Below are positions 23,309 through 34,583 of a stretch of 64,000 bases of DNA, in pieces (within the stretch, counting starts at the first letter, position 1; each line of letters opens with the position of its first letter). The translations under genes and the position numbers were made by a program. The stretch is from Sarcomyxa edulis (taxonomy: Eukaryota; Basidiomycota; Agaricomycetes; Agaricales; Mycenaceae), in the NCBI GenBank assembly GCA_009761415.1, contig QUOL01000016.1, positions 558,001 to 622,000 on the forward strand, written 5' to 3'. The notes under the pieces were generated by a model, which saw only the letters and a list, made by a program, of their open reading frames with translations, had not been told where the DNA came from and ran no database searches.

Positions 23309-24211
23309 TCATAGTCTTACCGCCTTGTTACCGCCTTCCATGACCCTTCTAGCAATATCTCTTTCTTCCTCTATTGGGGGAGCCACACTCGTGCTCAATT
23401 GTTATCGGCCCAAGGTCGTCTGGTATTCTCTTCCTAGCTGTTTCCCCAGTCGGAGAACTTCCGCAATGTTTGTGGCGCCGGAGAGAAGCAGAGTGGAAAA
23501 TTCTGGCAACTGGGTCTCCACTTTTGCAAGCTATGTAATTCGGACGTAAAACAATCAATCCATATGATGCATAAGCCCATCTACGTCTCACGACGGGAAA
23601 TTCCTCTCTATCTGATCGTAATAGTCTTTCAGTGGCAGGGGAGAAAGTAAGATTATAGCCGGACTCACAGTTGGGAGGAATTTTTTATACCCATATCGGG
23701 AGCTGGAGGAGGACGCATAATCTGACAACTCGCGTTCAATAGAGGAATAATTCGGCGGCGCGATTCGAGACTTACAATGTAATCTGGGAATGGTTCCTGA
23801 TTGAGCAATTGCGGTTGTCAGAGCAGCGAGAGGCTCTTGAAAGAAGAATCTAGCTGTGGAAATTTGTCCGCATCTTGGGTCTATGTATTTGTCTGTGGAC
23901 CTCTACTAGGCCTGACTCTCAAAAAGCTTTCAAAAAACTTAATACTTGATACTTCTGCATCACAAGCCTCTTTATGAGGTATAGGAATTCCAGCCGATTT
24001 TCTGACATTGCCTGAGTTCGTGAAGGCAAGGATAGGAAGCCATGTTGGAGACACGAAGGTTTTGATGATTCGAAACTGTACTGGAATAAGATTGCTGTTG
24101 ATGGGATGAAGAGGTGTCTGGCGAGAATAAGTAAATCAATGTGAGTTCCCGCTCCCAACTCGCGTTCCAGCCAACGTGGTCTGTGTCTTTATCAGGTCTT
24201 TTGGGTGCTAT
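23309..24211 (-). pseudogene. Decayed partial copy of the neighbouring MYND-finger gene
   Basis: Read on the minus strand, 24208-24080 encodes APKRPDKDTDHVGWNASWER, matching MPPPRPDKYSDRIGWNESWE at the start of the intact gene (26113), but the start codon is ATA and the frame soon closes. The C-terminal parts also match: IMRPPPAPDMGI (near 23690-23720) corresponds to IMFPPPHSDQGA, and PPIEEERDIARRVMEGGNKA, ending at the stop 23309-23311, corresponds to PPTEEELDIARRIVDMDMAV. The middle, including the zinc finger, is missing or unrecognisable. Introns seem to sit at equivalent places, so it is a DNA-level tandem duplicate, not a retrocopy. Short duplications (AAGTTCATAG twice at 23294-23314; TTACCGCCTT twice at 23317-23337) mark its 3' end. 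Confidence 0.72.
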
Positions 24212-24444
24212 GGGCGTCGATCAAGGATATGTTATCGATGAATGCATGAAAGTCTAGATAAGATCAGTTCCATCGAAAATGGGAGATCTTTCGTAAAATT
24301 AGGTTCCAAAGTGGCGCAAGGTTGAAAAGCCGATGGAAGGAGGGAGTCAACAAGTTACGATCAGTTCAAGTAGTAGTCAGTATTCAATCGGGTAGCACAG
24401 AAAACATACACGGTGTTGAGGGAATAACAAAGCGATATAGTCGC

Positions 24445-26113
24445 CTAGACTGCCATGTCCATGTCCACAATTCTCCGGGCTATATCCAGCTCTTCTTCAG
24501 TGGGAGGGGTGAGAAAAGCATCTCTCGCTTCGTCCACGTTAACGCGATATTCTTTTTCGAATTGTTTTTTTATCGCGAGGTCAGCCACGGGCTTTTGCCG
24601 AGCGAGGAAATCGAACATCCTAGCGACGGCTCTAGCATCTCCGTCGATGAAGGCTATGGAGAGTCGTAGATGCATGAGAACTTGTCCGTTGACACACCAC
24701 AAAGTCGACACACCTCTGCGTCTCATGACGAGAAATTCTTCTCTGCCTAATCGAACCTAAACACCGAATACATCGAGACGAAAACATTGGAACTCACGTC
24801 CTAGAATGCGAGCGCCTTGGTCACTATGCGGCGGAGGAAACATTATCTGTTGCCACCCCAAAGAGTCAAAAATATGAGAATAGTCAATTTGATAATCTCG
24901 ACACTCGAGCGCACCATGTAGTCTGGATTCGGACCTGATAACGCTTTAAGCACCTTGATCTGCTGGAGCAGAGCTGGAGACCTTCGAAATGAGGGATGTG
25001 CAGGTGGAAACCTGATGTCGGTCTCTGCTGCTGGTTCGCTTTTCCGGGGACCTCCGACAATTTGCGGACTAGTCGATAGATCTTTTCCGCAAATGGTCTT
25101 ATGAGGGACAGGGACTCCATTTTTCCAATCCTTGACTTGACAGTCTCTAAATGAAGAGGATCGAATCGAGTCCAACGGATAGTAACGTGGTGCTCACTTC
25201 GAACAATACCAAATCGTCCGACCGATTCCTCGACATTTTGCGCACACACTGAGCTTCTTGCCAGTGCCGAGTAATTGGGTTTCGTTCTTATTGCAAGTCC
25301 AACATTTATTGGGCAACGTCTTCGCCACGGCCTTTTGTTCTGCATTATGTTGACGGTAATTATCTCGACCGTATGACTTCTGGAGAGCTTTAGACGAAGT
25401 CGGATGTTTCCGATCTCGTATCGGTTTGGTACGAATAGCTGGCTCCACGATCCCATACTAGACAAGTAGGTATTACATATCAGCGCGAAGGACTCGAAGA
25501 GAACGAGAGTACATACAAAAGCCAGAATTATCTGCCATACAGAAAGTGTCATAAAATAGCATCGTCCCAGGCGAGTAATGTAGGCGGACTCAGAGGAAGA
25601 GCCCCCCAGCAACTCTTCGACTTTGGGATGCGGAATCATGATAGGTTCGGTATGCTGGCGATCCAAGTCAGATGGCATCAATTGGGTCAATAAATCCAGA
25701 TATCCTCGTCCATCATTGTATGCAAGATTGCTGATAGTGATTTCGGGACACCAAAGACGGCGTTCTTCGAGATCAGGTATACACCCTGCCCGCCATATCC
25801 CTTCTAGTACGAAATTTTTCCTGTCTTTGAGTAGAAGCTCTGCCCAGCGCTGTTCAAAATCTTCGGTAGCAAATTTCAAAGCAGCAAAGGAGGCGAGATC
25901 GCATTGGATCTCGTAGACTTCTTTGGCCCAAATCACCGCTGAAAGTCGTGTACCCTCCACGAGAAGATCATTCAGATTGTTACGGTCTGGCGATAGATCA
26001 TTGATCACAGGGGGGAGGGGCGTGTCGCGAGAATAGAGCGACATGAGATCGTGCTCCCAGCTCTCATTCCATCCGATGCGGTCTGAGTACTTGTCGGGTC
26101 TCGGGGGTGGCAT
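24445..26113 (-). CDS. MYND-type zinc finger protein
   Basis: Multi-exon gene; start chosen at ATG 26111-26113 (MPPPRPDKYSDRIGWNESWE), because the open frame further upstream lacks an ATG and conserved features. Stop TAG at 24445. A helical N-terminal region of about 200 residues is followed by a MYND finger: CWTCNKNETQLLGTGKKLSV begins the first Cys pair, then CAKCRG, WYCSK, CQVKDW and HKTICGK, giving the C-x2-C...C-x2-C...C-x3-C...H-x3-C pattern. The C-terminal part runs through SPALLQQIKVLKALSGPNPD, IMFPPPHSDQGA and a helical tail ending DMDMAV. MYND fingers bind proline-rich peptides; no SET domain is visible, so this is not evidently a methyltransferase. Many such proteins occur in agaricomycetes, mostly uncharacterised. 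A decayed tandem copy lies immediately downstream. Confidence 0.82.
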
Positions 26114-26938
26114 AGAGCAATACAAAGTCAAGGAAGGTACAATCGATGAAGAGTCCTGACGGCGATAGACTAGGTAGAACGACCCAAAAAAGCATGTTTT
26201 CGAAGCCTTCGACGAATTCGAATCAGCTGGGTATCTCGGTACGTGCCTTGCGTCAGAAAAAAGATAGGGAAGAACGTCAAACAGTACTTCCACGAGCTCG
26301 ATATGTTATTGACTGAGGGACAACCTGACCCAAATTGAGCGTTGGAGATGGAGGATGTCGAGACCCAGAATACGTCGGGTATGACCAGTCATGAGCGCTT
26401 GAGCACTAGTACTGTATATGATCGACTCATCGCTCGGCGAGGGCATAAGCAATTCATTCTATTATGATCGCAAAGCCGGATCCTACATACATGCCAATCG
26501 TTCCAATTTTACGAGATAGCTAATCAGATGTAAGAAACAGATCGTCGGAAGGAGTGAGAAACTGTAGAGTAAAATTCCAGTGGAGAGCAAGAGATAAATA
26601 TTCACATGAGGGAAGAAGAGGAATGAAGGGGAAAGGAGAGGAAAGGATCATCAAATAATGGCGGGAACGTATACGTGCAAGGTTTTACAAAATTGAACAG
26701 TTTAAGCGAGTCAAAGACATTGAGAATGGTCGTGATGATGCAAGATAAATCGTATTGGAATGGGACGGGATGGAACAAGGACGACATGGGAGGAACAAGG
26801 ATGATCGTACGAGGTGCTGGAGGTCGGCAGACATGCGATGACGGTGGCGATACAACAATAGTTGAACTGGAAGAATGATGAGGATGAGTGGTGTCAAGAA
26901 CGGTGTCGGTTCGAGACCAAAGCACAAACTGTTTCACA
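26114..26938. other. Intergenic between MYND and AT-hook genes
   Basis: Nothing recognised apart from flanking sequence. The frame open on the minus strand at 26602-26937 directly follows the stop of the AT-hook gene and looks like 3' UTR. Confidence 0.5.
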
Positions 26939-29796
26939 TTATATACTCAGGGATGGAACGGAAGACGTGGCGAAGAAATTCGTGCGCTGCATCGAACCCG
27001 AACCACGCGACTTCATATTGGGGTGATGAGGATGATGGTGATGTTGATGATGTTGGTGTTGCTGATGAACAGGACCACAGTTTTTCCGCTTCGTCTTCTT
27101 CTCTCTTCTAGACTCCTTGCGGGTTTTGTGGGGATATTCGTTTTGATGCAGGGGAGGGGGTGGGATATGCGAATGTGCGTTGGTCGGTGTACGATCTCCA
27201 TCACGGACAGGGAGGATGACGGGCGATATGACCACGCTTATATCTGTCGTTCTCGAAGACCGTTTCTGTGCATTCCCTTTATTTTGCCATAGCATTGTAC
27301 TCAGAGGGCTCGTCTTCATGATATTTCCATAGGGGAAACCATCACCTGATGGCGGGTCAGATCCCCAACCTGCAGCAGGGTCCCCATTGTTGGCGGCTGC
27401 CTCGCGTGTTTGACGGAATGCACCAACAGAAATGACGTCCCAGCGACTGAGGTTCTTGAGGTGTCTTCGTGAATCGTTCGCTTCGCCAGAAGTATTCGGA
27501 TTCCCTTGTTGTAATTCATCAGTATCCAGATACGAAGCCTCGAGAACGTCGTCCAGATCAATTGGCTCAGTTGGGGGTTGCTCTGGGGAAGTTGGAGTTT
27601 CTTCGGACGATAGCAAGTGGAGAGACGAACGGCTGGATGCTGGTAAAGATGATGTTCGGGACTGTAATCGCCCACGTAAGATCTGAAATGAAGCGTCAGA
27701 GCTAGAAACAAGGGAACGCGAGGAGGATGAGAAAGCGAACATACATCGTCGAAGCGACCAAGGCGAGATATCGATCTTCCTCTACCATGCTTAGAACGAG
27801 GATACGGACAAGGAGTTGGTTTTGTCCCATCGATGACCACCCTCCGTTGCGGATTCTTCTCTCCTGGCTCGACTTCTATCAAGGTGTTCAAAGGCGGTCT
27901 GGGTAACGAGCCGACACTGCCAGTCTGGTAAGGGCTGTCTTCCCCATCCTCGGGCTCGTCCGATTCATCCCAGAACACTTTGCCAGCGAGAATATCAGCA
28001 GGTTTGGGGGAGTCGCGGTGGATCGGTGATCCAAATCGTCGTCTATTCCAAGGACCGGGGCTAACTGTCGGACTCATAGTCGACATGGGGTTAATGGCAG
28101 AGACACTGGTGATCGGATTATAGAGTTTCATGGCGCGTTCATTGGGTAATTGATCTTCGCCAACAAGCTCCTCGTCGGTAGTTTCGCCATCGCCGAAAGC
28201 TTCGTCTGCTTCGTCCTCGTCCTCGCCGTCGGAGGTCATATCCACGTCACTCTCCTGACTAGGAGATGCGCTTGTCTCGGCCGCGAGTTGTGCAGCCGCG
28301 TTCACCTCGAAATCGAGGTCCAGAATGCCCTGGCCGTCACGAAGACCGTTGGTGAATACGATTTGTCCGTCCCAGCCTTCTGTGACTTCGAAGGGTAAAT
28401 TCTCGAGTTCTTGGCGAAGATGTGGGATAAGGCTGGCCATGGTAGCCTCTGAAAGGGTTAACGTATCCATATCTGACTGATTGACGTCGTCGTCGTCGGA
28501 AGATGATGTCCCATCCTCGCCCGAGGTGTCCGAAAGGTTCGCAAAGAATAGATCAGCGTCGAAACTTGATTCTTCATCCTCTGACCATCCAGTGGCGACC
28601 CCGGCATACCCTTCGCCAGGGGCTCTATCATCTGGTTCCTCCTCATCAGCCTCGGCGGCTTCTTCCTCCTCATCCTCTTCTTCGTCCTCGGTTGCATCAC
28701 TATCCACGTCCATCTCCGCATCACTAGGGCCTACACTTTGTTTTCGGGGTCTAATGACCCAATCATTATGAGGATCTCTCCTCTTTTGCCCACTCTCGTC
28801 ACCTAAGAGCTCGCGTCGAACACGAGCTTTTTCGCGGGAGCGACTTTCTTCAGCGAGTATAAAATTCTCCTCTTCTGCCTCTATGGAAGAGTCGGTGTCG
28901 AAGCCAGATGAAGAAGCCATATCTGAGTCATTAGAAGACGTCGAGGCCGACATGGCAGACGCAGGGACAAATGTTGGGAACTGTACAGATTGTGCGTCGT
29001 CATCGTCGTCCTCGCCGTATCCGAAATTTGGGGGTACATCACTCAGGTCGGACGACGAATCACTAGACACGACGCGCCTTTTTTTGGCAGCAGATTTCTT
29101 GACGATCGTGCCTTTGACCTTGTGTTTCGGCAGACGCCTCGTGGCAACTGCTTTTGTCTTGGGTTTCAATAACGGGTCTTTGCGTTTGTATGAACGAGCT
29201 GGTTGGGATTGGTATGATGGACCGGCCAACGTTGTTGTCGCATGCGCAGCAGCAATTCCTTTGAGGTCGCGCGCAGCAAGAACTGCCTTGGGAGGCCGAC
29301 CTCTTCGTTTGGGAACCGATAGGTCCTGAGAACTGGGGCTGGACGGAGGCAATAGATGAGATTTGCCGGGAGGGGGTAGAGAGATATCTTTTTCGTTTCC
29401 TCCGCCGTATGTCGTCTCTTCGGCACTCCGGTACTTCTTTGTTGTATATGAAGGGGCTCGACGTTTGCCGAGCATACTTGGTGGGACTGTGAATTTGATT
29501 TTCAGGGAGGGTAAAGTAGGAGCTGGTGGAGCTGGTGCTGGGGATGCAAAATTGTATGTTGAGGTGGATGCGATGGACTGGACACTGCCATTCCTGTTGC
29601 TCATCGTAGAAAAGGACCTGGGCCTGTTGTCGCAGGTGCACTCCCCATCGCAGACAGGACATATGTCGTTGTCTTCGTCGTCGTACATCAGGAGTGGGTT
29701 TACGGCGGCGACGCTTACGGTATGGGGGTGAGAAGGCGACATTGCGGGAGTCTGTAGTTTTGAATGAACTAGAGATGGGGGAGACGGCGTTTGCAT
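26939..29796 (-). CDS. Large acidic AT-hook protein, probable transcriptional regulator
   Basis: About 930 residues in two main exons: the first runs from ATG 29796 to about 27745, then a short intron, then an exon to the stop at 26939. Near the N-terminus there is a compact cysteine knuckle CPVCDGECTC (residues 46-55). An AT-hook, PKRRGRPPK, sits at residues 162-170. Lys/Arg-rich nuclear-localisation-like stretches follow, then long acidic Asp/Glu/Ser tracts across about residues 260-540. The second exon carries SRWDVISVGAFRQTREA, then a basic stretch and a His-rich tail coded by a CAT/CAC repeat near 27010-27060. The overall plan (AT-hook, acidic tracts, basic C-terminus) suggests a DNA-associated nuclear factor. 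A distant relation to the fungal Ifh1/Crf1 ribosomal-protein gene regulators is conceivable from the VISVGAFR stretch, but this is a guess. Confidence 0.65.
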
Positions 29797-31217
29797 TAGC
29801 GATCATTCAGAAGTAATTGACGTATATATCGGGCAAAACAAGCAGTAAAATGACCGTCAAAGCGAGGTAAATGAGACGAGAGAGACGAAGAGAGATGTAG
29901 AATCAGATAGAAGAGTGTTGGGAAGAATTTTGGTAGAACAACAGCAACGAATTCAGCCCTGAAGACGATGTACGTTGACGCGTGACTGGTACGGGACCGA
30001 GAAAGGGATAGAAAAGCGGGAAAAGCTCACTGGAGATACGATTTTTGGCCATCTTGAAGTGCAATAGAACATGGGTAAGGTTGAAAATCCAGGATTGCTA
30101 GAGGGGGGAGTTGAAGAATGAATCGTGGCGCTGGCCACGGAGGAAGGCTCTTGGGAGAGTTGGTGAGAAAAGAACAGCCGATTGAACGAGAGAATCAAAT
30201 TTCCATCAAGTCGTCCCATTTAGGCACGATCACTCCGCTTAATTTCAGCAGAGTCTAGAGACACCTCGTACATCCACACTGGCATCCTGATTATCGTATT
30301 GGACACTCGCATCGGATTCGCATTGCCAGTGCGAATACAACCATCTTAATTTTACCACTAAAATCTCGAGGAATGCCCAGGTCAAGTGATACCATCGCGA
30401 TATCGATGAGTGGCATACCCAGGCTGTTGGTCTACCTGCACGCCATGCGCACTCTCAAAGTCGTAAAAATGACATACGAGCCTACTTTTCTATTACATGT
30501 GAGCCAATCGCGTCTTACTTCTTGCTCTTTCACTACGAAGGATCCATATCTCCAGACGAATGTCAAATCGAAGTTTCTCCATACAGATATTCAGCCTACA
30601 CGAAAAGCCTGCGGTGCTCCTTAAATTAAGAGGACCAAGTCACAAGTTCTCCTCGCGTTATTTCAGGCTTTTTTGAACTCTCGAATCGATCCTCTCGCCG
30701 GTATACGACGTACAAGCCCGGTAGGTATTTATACGCTGCGTATTCCTATATCCTCCTCGACGATCTCGATAGCCCGAGAGTCGAAGTCTTTATCAGGAGT
30801 CTCTTGCTCTCCACTGGCGCAAGCCATGTACTCCAATGGCACCAAGCCCTACCCGTGATGCTTTCACGACGCCACGAGAAGATTCCAGGAAGCAACTCCG
30901 AATGAAAACATATCCACCAGGCTTCCGTAGAGCGCCCAAAAGCTTGTCTACTCAATGATCACGGGGACTCCCTCCTGGATCTCCGTCAAACTATGCGCTT
31001 CCTCTTCTTTGTGCCTTGTTATAATCGCATCGGACAAGCTACATCTGTGGACTTACCGTCCCCGTGTCCCCCTCCATTGCTCCCTTGAACCGGTAGCTCA
31101 TCGGATGAATTATTTTCAGAATCGCCTTATAAACCTTCCGATTCACCAATTTTCTGGATCTCCATCGTTTGTTGAGTCACTTTTCTCAAATCGCACAAAT
31201 CCTCCTCGGCGTTAAAA
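29797..31217. other. Unassigned stretch with possible kinase relic
   Basis: About 1.4 kb. The left part is the 5' flank of the AT-hook gene. From about 30360 there are short open frames on both strands; none is a convincing gene. On the minus strand at 30730-30950 a kinase-like relic is suspected. An imperfect palindrome with 7-bp arms, ATTCGCA...TGCGAAT, lies at 30316-30336. Confidence 0.4.
30730..30950 (-). pseudogene. Possible protein-kinase fragment (relic)
   Basis: In one minus-strand frame the translation reads LVDMFSFGVASWNLLVAS, resembling kinase subdomain IX (D-x-x-S-F-G-V-x-x-W-x-L). Two stops follow in the same frame, then LVPLEYMACASGEQETPDKD. No catalytic HRD or DFG motif was found, so at best this is a degenerate fragment. 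Confidence 0.25.
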
Positions 31218-31589
31218 ATGCCTTCCCCCTCCCCCCTCGACACGTTTGACCCTTTCGCCACCCATCCATTCACCAATAATTCCGGCACTCCTGCTGCCCA
31301 CAAAAAGTCAGCTCCCCCCACCAGGAAACCAATACACTCACCCCAGACTATCGTCCATGCCCAGCCCATATCTCATCCTCAACCCCAGCCCATATCTCAT
31401 CCTCAACCCCTGCCCATCTCCCAACCCACCCCAACGCGCCCCAGCCAAAACGTCTCTTCTGCCCCCAATTTCCCACCCACAAAAAAGCCCGGGCCAGGTC
31501 GCCACGGCATCTTCGTTCCTTTCAGGCAAGACACCGCGTCTCCTGATTTGGTCTTGAAGAACAAATCGCTTTCGAAGCAGAATGCGTAG
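31218..31589 (+). CDS. Small Pro/Gln-rich protein
   Basis: Intron-free 123-residue frame from ATG 31218 to TAG 31587-31589. The N-terminus (MPSPSPLDTFDPFATHPFTN) and the C-terminal tail (GRHGIFVPFRQDTASPDLV then LKNKSLSKQNA) look constrained. The middle is low-complexity Pro/Gln/His with a perfect duplicated eight-residue unit (QPISHPQP) coded by the 24-bp tandem repeat at 31361-31408. No domain is recognised. A fungal-specific small protein is likely; upstream exons on the + strand cannot be excluded. Confidence 0.5.
   Translation: MPSPSPLDTFDPFATHPFTNNSGTPAAHKKSAPPTRKPIHSPQTIVHAQPISHPQPQPISHPQPLPISQPTPTRPSQNVSSAPNFPPTKKPGPGRHGIFVPFRQDTASPDLVLKNKSLSKQNA
31361..31408 (+). repeat. Two perfect tandem copies of a 24-bp unit
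   Basis: 31361-31384 and 31385-31408 are identical and in frame, each adding the same eight residues. A third, partial and diverged unit follows. Likely replication slippage in a low-complexity coding segment. Confidence 0.85.
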
Positions 31590-31963
31590 CACAACATGTA
31601 TACATAATGCTTTTGTGAGTATTACACTGTGAACTTAGATTATCGACGTTCTATGACCATGGAGCTGATATAATCGATTCACGCTGCATAGTTCTATCGA
31701 TTTTTATGCATATCATTCGGACACGCAATGCTTATACGGACGTCTTTATTTTGGATAAAGGAGCATGATAGGTTGTACTTACAATGGCAGCTTTTACATA
31801 CTACCTAGGCTGTGATACAGTTATCGTACATTCGGGGGTATAAGTGGGTGCAATACATAACCATGGGGGTTTTCCCATCACTCTTATGGGAAAAAATATA
31901 CGCTGGAAATACAGAGAAATGGTTCAGACAGTACAGCATAGGCTGAGCATAGGAATGAACAGT
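31590..31963. other. Intergenic between convergent genes
   Basis: 3' flanks of the small Pro/Gln-rich gene (+) and the repeat protein (-). Nothing else seen. Confidence 0.6.
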
Positions 31964-34120
31964 TCAACGCCTAGAAACCGTAGGGACAAAGGGGGGAACC
32001 TTCGGGTCGAGCGAACAGATAGGAATCATAGAATGGCCGGTGGTGTCTTTAAATTCCGTCACCGTAGAAGTCTTGAGAATGGAAGAGGAAGGCACGAAGA
32101 CGAGTCCCTTATATTCCAACGATTTCTGATCCGTATCCAGAGGTGTCTGGACTTTGCGTGCTCGTGTTGCACCAGATTTCGATTTCACCTCGAGGCGAAT
32201 CGGATTTCTCATGGGAGTCGCAAGAGGAACCAGATTCTGTGCCCGGGGTCGTTTGCGGATAGTGGTGTTCATATCTACGGAAGTAAGAGGCATCCGAATC
32301 GATGATCGCTTGTCGATATCAGCACCAGGCTTCTTCGGGACTCGAGGTGGTCGTGGAGTAGGTTTGACAGTAGCAGGTGGTTTGGGAGGTAATTGTGAGA
32401 ATCGCGGAGGAGTATCTGGAGGCGTAATCGAAGCCACGCCTGCAGCTGGATCCTTGACCCAGCTGACATTTTTCGATGCCAGAGGTAAAGATGACTTGGG
32501 CGTGAAGACGTGGCCTTTATATTCTAGCTTCTTCGAAGGCATACTAGGAGAGTTTGTCCCGACTTCTTGGAGTTTTGGAGGTGTATAGGGAGGTGATATC
32601 CATGGGAAGGTTGTAGTCTTGACTTCGGTATTGAATCCCGAGTCCAATTCGCGACCCGCAAAAGATGAACGCAAAGGCGAAGAGATTTTCGGAGCGGTGC
32701 TGATGGTAGTAGTAGTACTAGGCACGAATATCTGACCTTTGTATTCCAAAGGTCTCGGAGGCGTGACTGGAGGAGAAGGCAATGGTGTGGATGGGTCATC
32801 AGAGGGTGGTTTCGTGATACGGACTCGAATAGCAGATTTGGGACTGGGGCTTGGAGGTAAACACCCTGCGTTAGCACTGACGAAAGACACAGAGGTGGAA
32901 GCTCTTGAGTTCCAGGGAACGAAATTGTGACCTGTGTAAGAAAGTCTAGTAGGAGGCGGTACAGGAGGGAGGGAAGGTCGTTCGACCGCACGAGCTGCTG
33001 GCCCCGCCTTGACACTCAATGGGACAAACTCCACGCCTTTGTAGACCAGCGGCTTGGGTCTCGGGACAAAGTCGAAAAGAGGGCTAGTCTCAGAAGATCG
33101 TGTTCTTCGTCTAGTTAATTCGGCAGAGAAGGCTTTCGCACTGAGAGCAGAGGGTTCCGGTCCTTCCTCTACCTCCATGAAGATTTGAGTGTTGTCCACT
33201 TGGTTTGATGGATCCGATCCGTTGTGACGGCCTTCGTTCAAGCCAGAATCATGGGCAGTCGATTGAAATGAAGACTCATCGAGGAATGTTCGGGCCTTGA
33301 TCTTGCGTAGAAGCAGGTTAAACATCTGGGGTGCAAAGTCCGGGCAGTCGGTACCAAGGGTGGGTTTCATGGGTTCTTGCTTGATGAGGCGGACTTCGTC
33401 GGTGCTCTCACTTCCAGTGCGACGCCTTTTCTGGATCCCGCCAAACATGATTCGAGCGGGGACAAGTTTTGGAATTTTGAGAATGACTTTGGGAGACAGG
33501 CCCTTCTCTCCGGGAATGACAGTGGCCGGAGGGCCTGGGACTACATGGTCGGAAGTAGTGTCACAGATATCTTGTGTCTCTTTCCGATGAAGGGCCTTCT
33601 GACCCAGAAAGAGACAGAAGTTGGACCTCTGTTTCTGAGGCGAGCTATCAGATGGAGTTGGGCCAGAAGAATCAGCCAAGGTATCCGGACCAGAACTACT
33701 CGATGATTGGAGGCGGTCTTGAGCAATAATCTATAGAAATACACAAGATTCTATGTCAGTCTTTCCCACCGATTGAACAGATCTTGTTTAGATCCCCACC
33801 TGGCGATATCCTATGATCATGAAACCAGTGCCCGCTAGAAGCAACGTAGACCCCAAGGCAAAAACGCTTCGGCAGACAAGGTAAAACTAGAAGACAGAGG
33901 GTGAGACGTCAGCAAACGACAATCTGGATAAGACATGACTGACAGTGGAGGAATTGACCAGAGATACGCTCTTGGCTATCATGAATCTGACGAAGTTGGC
34001 GGGCGAGCTGAGAGCGGTGGCCATATTGATTGTGGCGGACAAGATATTCAACAGGGCGTTCGCGGTATAAGTGACAGGCGTTAATAGGCTGGCGGTGATA
34101 TGAAAGAGTCTGGATGACAT
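31964..34120 (-). CDS. Membrane protein with five YKG-x-x-FVP repeats
   Basis: Three or four exons. ATG at 34118-34120 begins MSSRLFHITASLLTPVTYTA and continues to a hydrophobic region; after an intron the next exon reads VFALGSTLLLAGTGFMIIGY, a transmembrane segment, and after a second intron the long exon runs to the stop at 31964. Numbered from the leucine coded at 33677-33679 in the long exon, a ten-residue motif recurs five times: LVYKGVEFVP (211-220), LSYTGHNFVP (246-255), LEYKGQIFVP (311-320), LEYKGHVFTP (385-394) and LEYKGLVFVP (521-530). The links are Pro/Ser/Thr-rich, often with TPP (SPPVTPPRP, SPPYTPPKL, TPPDTPPRF), plus basic nuclear-localisation-like patches. The motif fits no family known to me. 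One reading is a tail of short linear motifs for a repeated partner, anchored to a membrane by the N-terminus. Function unknown. Confidence 0.72.
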
Positions 34121-34583
34121 GGTCGCCGTAAGTGGAAAAGGGCAGGATCAACGACGCGTCTTAGTCACGCGCTCACCCAAGTCAAGTACTCGAGCCTCAG
34201 GCCTCGGGACAGATTTAGGTATTAGGCTATGCGAGTATAAAACAATTATTCATTCCATCGTAACGTACAAACCGATTACAATGTATACCACCTAGATCTC
34301 GCTAGCCTCCACCCACCCAAACGCCGCCACCACCACGGAATAAACAGAGGAAACACCCACACCATGATGTTTGGATCGAAGAACGGAGGGACTCCAAGGG
34401 AACCAATGAAAAGGACGCGCTGGCGGGAGGACGGAGGTGTTGCAGAGAAGAAGTATAAGAGGCGACGAAAAGAATGGCGACGAGGAGTCCGTGATGAAAA
34501 AATACCAATGGAGGACAGATGCTAGAAATGAAAGGAAACCCAAAGTCACGGATATCCAGGAATCGACACGGGGACGTGGTCTG
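34121..34583. other. Intergenic between repeat-protein and SAC3-domain genes
   Basis: 5' flank of the repeat protein and 3' flank of the SAC3-domain gene. A minus-strand hydrophobic open frame (34292-34627) overlaps the end of the SAC3 gene and appears to be chance. Confidence 0.5.

Noticed and set aside
26602..26937. 111-residue minus-strand open frame
   Set aside because: It begins right after the stop of the AT-hook gene and is Ser/Pro/Leu-rich without conserved blocks; treated as 3' UTR.
28481..29329. Ser-rich plus-strand open frames of 96 and 148 residues
   Set aside because: Antisense to the acidic Asp/Glu/Ser tracts of the AT-hook protein; the Ser bias is a mirror of those codons.
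29953..30219. 88-residue minus-strand open frame upstream of the AT-hook gene
   Set aside because: Lies in the 5' flank; Ser/Pro/Phe-rich without domain or supporting splice to the gene.
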